From: Marinobacterium iners
GTDB lineage: Bacteria; Pseudomonadota; Gammaproteobacteria; Pseudomonadales; Balneatricaceae
DNA: 64,000 bases
NCBI RefSeq assembly: GCF_017310015.1
Contig: NZ_CP022297.1
Location: 3,534,001 to 3,598,000, forward strand
Reading direction: 5' to 3'
Position numbers and translations under genes: made by a program. The notes below the pieces were generated by a model, which searched no databases, was not told where the DNA came from, and worked only from the letters and a program-made list of their open reading frames with translations. Positions 58,190 through 64,000 of this stretch are shown here, piece by piece; within the stretch, counting starts at the first letter, position 1; each line of letters starts with the position of its first letter.

Positions 58190-59077
58190 ATGAATCCTTA
58201 CAACCCAGAACACTACCAAACCTACGTCAACACCTACGGTCCATACCCCAGCTCAGTCTCTGATCCTGATCCTGATCCAGCCATCGAGTCCTTCGATCCT
58301 TGGGAAGAACACCCGCACAACACCACAGGACTGCCCAAGCGGGTACCCGGCAGTCCTCAGCTGCGTCTGCACTACGAAAGCCAGTACCGAGGCTGGGCAG
58401 TGTTACAGCAGCCGAAATACGGAGGGCTGGTCGAAAACTACCTGGAACGTACCTGGGAGGTGATCGATGCCGCACTGACGGAATATCCGAGAGTCTATGC
58501 CGTGCGGGTGGATCTGCGTTACCCGCAGGCCTATCCGGTAGAGCTGAGTCGAGACAATCAGTGCATGAAGCGGTTTTTTGAGTACCTGCAACGGGAACTG
58601 GATCGAGCCGATCTGAAATACCCGACCCGTGTGCATTACGTCTGGGCACGTGAGCAAGACAGCAGCCCTCATCCCCACTACCACCTGCTGCTGATGTTCA
58701 ACCAGAATGCCGTTCATCAGATCGGTACTTACGGGCCGTGTGAGGAAGGCGGATATCACCGCCAGAACCTGTTCCATCGGATTGTACGGGCGTGGTGCTA
58801 CGCATTGAGGCTGGCGAATGATCATGGAGTCGAAGGGCTGGTTCACTACGCGGTGGGTGGGCAGTACGACACGGATTATCCCTACGGCTGTGACGTACCC
58901 AGCCGTTCAGAGGCCATCGATTACGAGACCGGGCATTTTCGGATTTCCAGTCATCCATCAGATGGCTATGAGCTGGCACGGCTGTACTACCGGGCGAGTT
59001 ACCTCTGCAAGGCGTATAGCAAACGTTTTGGTGAAGGGACGCGTTGTTTTGATAGCAGCCGCAGGTGTCGTTGCTAA
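58190..59077 (+). CDS. Inovirus Gp2/YagK-YfjJ-type replication-like protein
   Basis: A 295-aa protein. Start at ATG 58190 (GGAG 8 nt upstream). The C-terminal two thirds show the pattern of the YagK/YfjJ C-terminal or inovirus Gp2 family: YAVRVDLRYPQAYP near 107, then VHYVWAREQDSSPHPHYHLL with a HPHYH metal-site-like motif near 160, and YYRASYLCKAYSKRFGEGTR near the end. These resemble HUH rolling-circle initiators, though no clear nicking tyrosine assignment can be made (candidates are in the YYRASYLCKAY segment). It sits downstream of iteron-like repeats, which supports a DNA-replication role for the element. Confidence 0.78.
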   Translation: MNPYNPEHYQTYVNTYGPYPSSVSDPDPDPAIESFDPWEEHPHNTTGLPKRVPGSPQLRLHYESQYRGWAVLQQPKYGGLVENYLERTWEVIDAALTEYPRVYAVRVDLRYPQAYPVELSRDNQCMKRFFEYLQRELDRADLKYPTRVHYVWAREQDSSPHPHYHLLLMFNQNAVHQIGTYGPCEEGGYHRQNLFHRIVRAWCYALRLANDHGVEGLVHYAVGGQYDTDYPYGCDVPSRSEAIDYETGHFRISSHPSDGYELARLYYRASYLCKAYSKRFGEGTRCFDSSRRCRC

Positions 59078-59202
59078 CGGCAGCAGACGGATCGGTTTAA
59101 TCCGAGTCGATCCCGGCACAAGGACGTGCATTGACTGTGAAAAATAAAAAAATACTCACGCCCTATCCTATGGAGCACGCAACGACAGAGGAGAATCGAG
59201 CG

Positions 59203-59673
59203 ATGCACACCGACCGCACAGAGTCAGTGAACGGCACAGAGGAGAAAAGCCCACTGCAGGCGGACGCCATGCCCCAGTGGCAGGCACCGGAAACGAATGC
59301 ACCGCCTGCACGCAATCAGTCAGTGTCACACCCGACTGCAGCACCGACAGGCCAGACGAAACTATCCTGTCTCAACCAGGAAAAGATGATGCAGCACAGC
59401 GCAGGGGATCAGCCCGAGACTCTACCGCCGCATCGAGCCAAACGCTCTCCGAGTGATCCACCCAAAGGACTGCATCCGAGCGTCGAAGCGATCCTCACAC
59501 TCAGGCACGAACGGGCGATGACACAGATGGAAATGGCCGGTGCCTTAGGTATCAGTCAGCGCACTCTACAGGACTGGGAACGGGGTCGACGACAGCCGCA
59601 AGGACCGGGGAAAGCGTTGCTGGAACGGGTCAGGGAAGTGCTGGAAACAGACGGCACTGCATCACGACATTAG
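59203..59673 (+). CDS. HTH protein with disordered N-terminus
   Basis: A 156-aa protein. Start set at ATG 59203 (GAGGAG about 10 nt upstream); TTG 59131 would add 24 residues without an RBS. The first 90 residues are low-complexity and polar. Residues about 93-140 are a Cro/C1-type helix-turn-helix (RHERAMTQMEMAGALGISQ then RTLQDWERGRRQP), similar to NadS/HigA-type antitoxin or repressor domains. It follows the Gp2-type gene by 125 bases and may autoregulate this small operon. No toxin partner is seen beside it. Confidence 0.75.
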   Translation: MHTDRTESVNGTEEKSPLQADAMPQWQAPETNAPPARNQSVSHPTAAPTGQTKLSCLNQEKMMQHSAGDQPETLPPHRAKRSPSDPPKGLHPSVEAILTLRHERAMTQMEMAGALGISQRTLQDWERGRRQPQGPGKALLERVREVLETDGTASRH

Positions 59674-59691
59674 ACATTGCGACGATCAAAA

Positions 59692-59735
59692 CCGAGATAA
59701 ACCGGCGTAATAGCGCCTAATATCGGCTTTTTTCT
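59692..59735 (+). terminator. Probable terminator after the second HTH gene
   Basis: An imperfect stem formed by CCGAGAT...ATATCGG encloses a smaller GGCG/CGCC hairpin and is followed by CTTTTTTC. It begins 18 bases after the stop at 59673. Confidence 0.6.
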
Positions 59736-59900
59736 ATTTTTCATACCTTTAAACGTCTGCAACGTCGTGCAGGCTGGTTATTTCAATGCGTGCATGGACG
59801 CAACCGAAGTGAGACTTTATCGCCAGTTAAGACGAAGGAGAAAACAGCTGCGGGAAGAGACAATCAAACAAGGAGTCGGGCGGAGAAGGGGCCTTCAAGC

Positions 59901-61173
59901 CACTGCTGTCCCATAGTTTTTGATCATAAAGGGATCCTCATTTGAGGGTCCCTTTTTTCTGGCTTTAGTGAAGGAGGATTAAGTAGCGCCCAAAGGGGTA
60001 TGCGTTCGAACAAGCTCACCTGAAGTGTTCGCATTATGCGTTGTACGCTCCAGCCTTGCCGGGCGCTGTGGCGAGCAAACGAGAGCAGTAGATAGCAGAT
60101 CATGGCGATCCAGATCTGCGTCAGCACAGCATTCTTACTGTTACCTAAAAACGCCTTTATCTTCAGGTTTTGCTTGAGCGCTTTGAAGAAGAGTTCCACC
60201 TGCCAACGATCCTTATAGATCGCCGCAATCGTCGTCGCGGCCAGCTTGAAGTTGTTGGTGATAAAGCGGAAGTGTTTACCGCTTTCCGGGCAGTTATACC
60301 CCACCAATCGAAGCGTGGGTGCGCGCTGTTTTTGCGCGTGCTGACTGCTCAGCTCAATCACTTGATCGTACTCAACCGACGTCTTGGCAGGTACTGGATT
60401 CGATTTCTGCACCTGATAAACAGCTTTGGGTCTCAGTCGCGTGACAAAGCTAACCTTTTGTTTTGTCAGCTCTCCATACCAGCGGTAATCAACATAGCCC
60501 TTATCAAAAGCCACGATACTACCTGCCGGAAAGGTGAACTGGCGCCCCTGAATCAAATCGCCTTCCCGGCCATCACTGAGCGCAACGAACTCGGGAATTA
60601 AGCTGGCGTTGTTCAGGCCGGTATGCAGCTTTACACCGGCTTTTGACTGATGGATTTTTGCCCAGGGGAAAATATTCAATGACAGATCGATGGTGCTGGC
60701 ATCGAGTGAATAAAGTGGATTTTTGAAGCGAAATTTATGCGCATTTGAACGCACAGAACAGCGCTGTAAAAGCTTATAAAAGATGGCCTCATAGAGCTCG
60801 GCAGGCTGCTGCTCATTGAGGCGGGCGAGGGTTGAGCGAGCAATCGGCTTGGCTCCGAGGTGGTAGAGTTTATGCCGCTGACTGGCGAGGCTAGACTCGA
60901 TGTCGCGGAGACTTTGTCGGCCAGAAATCTGGGACATCGCAATGCCAATGAACTGATCCCAGCGTGAAGCTGAACGGAGTTTTTGCCCCACATGATGCTC
61001 ACGGGCCGTTCGCTCAAAATCATGTCTGGACAAAGGCTGGAGCAACTGATGAAACGCGGTGTTATGATGAGACAAAGCCTGAATCCTTTGTGAGTAGAGT
61101 GTTTGGTCGCACTCTCATTTTACTCACTTGGATTCAGGCTTTCTCATTTGCTGCCATTTATGGGACAGCAGTG
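59901..61173 (-). mobile_element. IS4-family insertion sequence, 1273 bp
   Basis: Fifteen-base inverted repeats CACTGCTGTCCCATA (59901-59915) and its complement (61159-61173) enclose one transposase gene. A 10-bp direct repeat GCCTTCAAGC flanks it (59891-59900 and 61174-61183), and the identity can be stretched to 12 bases across the ends. The target length fits IS4-group elements. Joining the flanks restores GGGGC-CTTCAA-GCCCC, a hairpin, so it landed in a terminator-like structure. Confidence 0.92.
59924..61075 (-). CDS. IS4-family transposase
   Basis: A 383-aa DDE transposase. The N-terminal segment QFIGIAMSQISGRQSLRDIE is typical of IS4 elements. Catalytic residues lie in YSLDASTIDLS (about 123), IVAFDKGYVDY (about 187) and the YREK signature YKDRWQVELFFKALKQNLKI (about 284-303). 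Length is normal and the frame intact. It moves the surrounding IS. No sign of decay is visible. Confidence 0.93.
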   Translation of the reverse strand: MSHHNTAFHQLLQPLSRHDFERTAREHHVGQKLRSASRWDQFIGIAMSQISGRQSLRDIESSLASQRHKLYHLGAKPIARSTLARLNEQQPAELYEAIFYKLLQRCSVRSNAHKFRFKNPLYSLDASTIDLSLNIFPWAKIHQSKAGVKLHTGLNNASLIPEFVALSDGREGDLIQGRQFTFPAGSIVAFDKGYVDYRWYGELTKQKVSFVTRLRPKAVYQVQKSNPVPAKTSVEYDQVIELSSQHAQKQRAPTLRLVGYNCPESGKHFRFITNNFKLAATTIAAIYKDRWQVELFFKALKQNLKIKAFLGNSKNAVLTQIWIAMICYLLLSFARHSARQGWSVQRIMRTLQVSLFERIPLWALLNPPSLKPEKRDPQMRIPL

Positions 61174-61236
61174 GCCTTCAAGCCCCCCTTTGGTTTCGAT
61201 CAAAAACACTCAAGCGTCCAGGCCAAGTGCTTAAGA

Positions 61237-62937
61237 TTAATCCGTGGCTGAAGGTTTCAGCGGGGTGCTTCGACGGATGGCCAAGACCCGATACGAGCCC
61301 CGCTTCTTACCGAAGCACTCAATATTGGATGCAGCCAGAACCGATTTGGCCTTCTTGAGTGCTGCTCCCAGCGCCCTAGCGTTAGCAGGCCAGTTGCTTA
61401 TAAGAACGCGTTTGGGGCGGAAGGGTTCCAACGCATCAAGCCAATCACTCACAGGCATTGACTGCTCGCAGAGACTGTTGTGATCCAGGTATGCGATTAG
61501 AGCCTGAGCCGCCGGACTCTCCGATTGCGATAGTTCCTGTCTAGCTGCTACTTGATAAGCGAGTTCATTCAGGAACAGATTCTCATCCTTATTCAAGCAC
61601 TTACATACTTGTAACCCTACTTCACGGAAAATCTCCATTGGGGAGGTATGATCGTTAATGTGCTCCTTCAGGAAGCCATGAACGTGATGTTTAACACAGA
61701 CTGTCAGCTGCAGCCAAGCGCTAAAATATGTATCAAACGGAACGCTCATATCCACACCCGTTGGCTCACCCAATCGGGATAAATACAACGTGATGGAGCG
61801 ATTCAGCAGCGGCCCATGTGTAATGACGCTTTCATCTGCAGACAGCAGAACAGGGCGTTGAATGAATACGGAATAGCTGTGGCGCTTGGGTTTTAGTTCA
61901 GCATCGACAGTATAACCGTTTAGAAGATCCAGCAGGTTCTTCTGCATGGAGGCGGTAAGGTTATCCACGGGACTGAAACTCATCACATAGTGATCAAGAG
62001 CCAGTTTCTCTAGCCCTTTACGTTTGGAGGGCACCTCCGGAATAAAGCTTGTTCCACAAAAATCGATCAGGTTCTTCAGATCTCGCTGAAGTTTGTGGAT
62101 ACGTTCATCATCGCTATCGATCAATTCCAGCAAAAATACATTGCTGCCGTACACCAGCGTGCTGACCATCCATGTGATCAGTATCAGATATTCGCTCTCG
62201 GGTACTGAATAGCCCCGGAACAGGTTTTCCAAGTCAGCAGGGCGCGTTGTGTGGTGATACTTATAATCAAACTGTGCTGAGCGGTTGAGCATCAACGGCA
62301 CAACAGTCCTGTCGTGTGTTGAAAAACACTGCTGCTGAATGGGGTCATAGTAAAGATGCCACAACATACCTGGACCAACGTAATAGTTAACCAGATGGTC
62401 GTGGCGGCTCCCCCCCCTGCCACATTCGACGTAAGGAACCTGCACTGACTGAGCACTATAGAGTCCACAAAAGAGGTCCAGCACGTTTTTAATCATTCCG
62501 TCGGTGAGCTCTTTAGCGAAATACCTCATCGCATAATCCTTCATGGGAATCGTCAAGCTATCCGCGTTGACAGGCATCAGATAAGCGTTAGCTTTGTTCT
62601 GCAGGAAGAACACACCAGAATCGTCTCGAAGCAAATAATAGTGCTGCTCAAGGTAGACAACCATCGATTGAACCAAATCCCTGCGTGTCATACCCCTTTG
62701 CCGCCGCTGCTGAGGCGGAAAGGGCTGAACGATTTGATCATTTCTTTCAAGATACTGCCCCTCAAATGGCTGCGAATCCCGCCAAACAAACCTAGGATGA
62801 TTGGGAGGGGGATGATTGGGAGGGGGAGGAGGAGGAGGCGGCGTAAATTCCGGCATTTCAGGCTCGGTATGATTAATGGCGCGAGTGCTATGATTTGATG
62901 TGCCTTCGGTCGCTTGTCGTGCGCTATCAGTACTCAT
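61237..62937 (-). CDS. Primase/ATPase-like mobile-element protein without a P-loop
   Basis: A 566-aa protein with GGAG 8 nt before the ATG. The N-terminus has a proline run (eight prolines then NHPPPNHP). The middle half follows the order of primase-associated ATPase domains of islands: LLITWM-like start, KLQRDLKNLIDFCG, LDHYVMSFSPVDNLT, LLDLLNGYTVDAELKPKRHS, FIQRPVLLSADESVI and LLNRSITLYLSRLG. The glycine-lysine P-loop expected before the RDL/LID segment is replaced by STLVYGSNVFLLELI, so ATP binding is unlikely. The C-terminus resembles a DNA-binding wing (AAKxK...GYRVLAI type). The assignment rests on memory of family patterns and is moderate. Confidence 0.5.
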   Translation of the reverse strand: MSTDSARQATEGTSNHSTRAINHTEPEMPEFTPPPPPPPPNHPPPNHPRFVWRDSQPFEGQYLERNDQIVQPFPPQQRRQRGMTRRDLVQSMVVYLEQHYYLLRDDSGVFFLQNKANAYLMPVNADSLTIPMKDYAMRYFAKELTDGMIKNVLDLFCGLYSAQSVQVPYVECGRGGSRHDHLVNYYVGPGMLWHLYYDPIQQQCFSTHDRTVVPLMLNRSAQFDYKYHHTTRPADLENLFRGYSVPESEYLILITWMVSTLVYGSNVFLLELIDSDDERIHKLQRDLKNLIDFCGTSFIPEVPSKRKGLEKLALDHYVMSFSPVDNLTASMQKNLLDLLNGYTVDAELKPKRHSYSVFIQRPVLLSADESVITHGPLLNRSITLYLSRLGEPTGVDMSVPFDTYFSAWLQLTVCVKHHVHGFLKEHINDHTSPMEIFREVGLQVCKCLNKDENLFLNELAYQVAARQELSQSESPAAQALIAYLDHNSLCEQSMPVSDWLDALEPFRPKRVLISNWPANARALGAALKKAKSVLAASNIECFGKKRGSYRVLAIRRSTPLKPSATD

Positions 62938-63356
62938 TACAGCTCCTTCGTGCTATTAATAGCCCCAAAATAGAAATAATTAATCTAAATCATAGACTAA
63001 TAATCAATTTTGTCTGCTACAGCTATGAAAGAGGATACAAAGAATACCCCTGGCACTAAAAAACCAGTCATCTCAAAGAACTTCCCGTTCGCGGTACTTG
63101 ACTCCTTCACCATCAAGTATCTATTCTGGACGTATATATAAGAAAGGCAGTAACGGATCATCCTACAACCCAACTTTTACTTGTTCGACCGTTCAACCGT
63201 TTAGTGCCTTTCAAATCTCCGGGGCTGAAGGAAGCCCACTCAAGTGCTGCATAGCGACTCAGTCGCTCAGTGCATTTTTTTTTGGTTCCAACGCAGGACA
63301 GCTAGCCGCGTTGGAAACAGAGATTGGTGTCGTTTTATCGGCCCTGGAGATCACAC
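62938..63356. other. Non-coding, AT-rich divergent region
   Basis: About 420 bases between divergent starts, expected to hold both promoters. A short hairpin AGCGAC-TCA-GTCGCT at 63253-63267 is followed after seven bases by nine T residues (plus strand). This could be a terminator or attenuator ahead of the SapC-like gene. No ORF of substance was recognised. Confidence 0.4.
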
Positions 63357-64000
63357 ATGTATATTAATGCTTATACGCACCCTGACTTACGTCATATCCC
63401 TGCTGACAAGGGATGGGTGTTCAGCAACCAAACCAACAGTGGATTTGCGGAGCTCACCTGCGCAGATATCCATGCGCTGAAAAACCGCTTTCCCATTCTG
63501 CTTGATCCTCACTCAGCTCTAACGCTACCCGTTGTACCCCTTGAAGCGGATATTGAAAGCGAACCTCTAGATGGCTATGTTCCGTGCAAATGGGAGCAGT
63601 ATCCATTTGAGATAGCCGATACACAGGTACAAACTGACAACCCAAGCGACTCCCTTGATGATGCCGGTAGTACCCTTTGGGTCGATACTACAAGCAGACA
63701 ATTTAACCAGTTTAGCGGTTACCGTTTGTTTACCGACAACGGCGAGCCAACACGCTATTTACAGCGCAAAATTGAAGTAGCTCAAACGGTTAGACACCAA
63801 ATAGCCGATATCCGGGAATTGGTAGGACTAATTCATCAAGCAAATCTCTTGTCGTCGATCACATTGCTCCATCAAGGGCGCTTATATGTCATGGCTCGCA
63901 TCGACCCAAGAGCACTCTCAAGTCACAGCAACTGGCTAGAAGATCAACCAGGGGGCCTGCGAGCCTTACTCCTGGCTGATTACTTACTGGAATCACAATC
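63357..64000 (+). CDS. SapC-family protein (3' end outside window)
   Basis: At least 214 codons from an ATG with GGAG about 9 nt upstream; the frame is open to the window edge. The SapC pattern is visible: FAELTCADIHALKNRFPILL, GYVPCKWEQYPFEIADTQ, LWVDTTSRQF..GYRLFTDN, GEPTRYLQRKIEVAQTVRHQ and ELVGLIHQANLL. SapC (PF07277) was named from Campylobacter S-layer loci, but most relatives have no proven S-layer role and often neighbour oxygenase-type genes. The expected full length is about 240-260 residues, so most of it is here. The link to the giant surface proteins is only by family name and proximity. Confidence 0.75.
   Translation, partial: MYINAYTHPDLRHIPADKGWVFSNQTNSGFAELTCADIHALKNRFPILLDPHSALTLPVVPLEADIESEPLDGYVPCKWEQYPFEIADTQVQTDNPSDSLDDAGSTLWVDTTSRQFNQFSGYRLFTDNGEPTRYLQRKIEVAQTVRHQIADIRELVGLIHQANLLSSITLLHQGRLYVMARIDPRALSSHSNWLEDQPGGLRALLLADYLLESQ

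Larger units (their letters stand above)
50208..59735. mobile_element. Integrated genetic element (genomic island), boundaries approximate
   Basis: A compact set of mobile-element genes: XRE regulator, tyrosine integrase, Rpn nuclease, RadC, DUF932, Gp3-like directionality-factor family, YqaJ exonuclease, zinc-ribbon/glycine-zipper protein, Gp2/YagK-type protein and an HTH protein. There are no conjugation or capsid genes, so it is not self-transmissible on this evidence. The left end lies close to the truncated 5' end of giant gene B. No convincing direct-repeat att sites and no tRNA target were found. The right end may be at about 59.7 kb or beyond the IS4 element. Confidence 0.7.

Noticed and set aside
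59794..59916. A 40-codon Arg-rich frame (MDATEVRLYRQLRRRRKQLR...) ending inside the IS4 element
   Set aside because: No RBS and no recognisable relatives; the last codons come from the IS. It may be the start of a gene cut by the IS, but support is too weak to list.
49998..61200. Direct-repeat att sites or a tRNA target for the integrase
   Set aside because: Only short T-rich similarities were seen by eye between the left junction and the region around 59.7 kb; no tRNA pattern was found.
1..64000. Type I secretion genes (ABC exporter, membrane fusion protein, TolC-like) and CRISPR arrays
   Set aside because: None seen in any frame; the exported RTX proteins must rely on a system encoded outside the window.

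Overview
The window looks like chromosomal DNA of a marine-type gammaproteobacterium. This is an inference from codon use, the moderately high G+C, the gene families present and the style of the integrated element; nothing here fixes the genus. No rRNA, tRNA or CRISPR array was seen.

Left and centre (about 1-50 kb) form a surface or secreted-protein locus. It is flanked by two paralogous giant minus-strand genes. Gene A (start at 21163, running off the left edge, at least 7,054 codons) and gene B (39670-49932, about 3,420 codons) encode acidic, Cys-poor, Gly/Asp/Thr-rich beta-repeat proteins with RTX calcium-binding repeats and no signal peptide, as expected for type I secretion substrates of the S-layer or giant adhesin kind. 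Between them lie a family-4-type glycosyltransferase translationally coupled to a small RTX/DUF4214 protein (21.8-24.1 kb), a secreted metallophosphatase/5'-nucleotidase with a C-terminal DUF4214 (24.2-28.1 kb), an unrecognised 378-aa protein (28.2-29.3 kb), and a convergent pair of cyanophycin-synthetase-like enzymes, one complete and one without the Mur-ligase half (29.5-34.0 kb). An RTX/cadherin-like protein gene is split by an IS5-family element (34.3-37.7 kb). Last comes a GT9-like glycosyltransferase overlapping a DUF6165 gene (37.9-39.6 kb). DUF4214 modules recur in three proteins of the locus, and the glycosyltransferases could decorate the exported proteins. No type I secretion genes are inside the window.

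Right part (about 50-60 kb) is an integrated element. It has a divergently transcribed XRE regulator and tyrosine integrase, an Rpn-type PD-(D/E)XK nuclease followed by a small C-terminal paralogue, RadC, DUF932, a Gp3-like directionality-factor family protein, a YqaJ/lambda-exonuclease protein, a zinc-ribbon/glycine-zipper protein, an inovirus Gp2/YagK-type replication-like protein with iteron-like repeats upstream, and a second HTH protein. The 5' end of giant gene B stops abruptly next to this element: homology to gene A begins right at the break and the expected N-terminal DUF4214 portion is missing.

Far right (60-64 kb) holds an IS4-family element with a 10-bp target duplication, a 566-aa protein resembling mobile-element primase-associated ATPases but without a P-loop, and the 5' part of a SapC-family gene. 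This stretch is more AT-rich than the rest.
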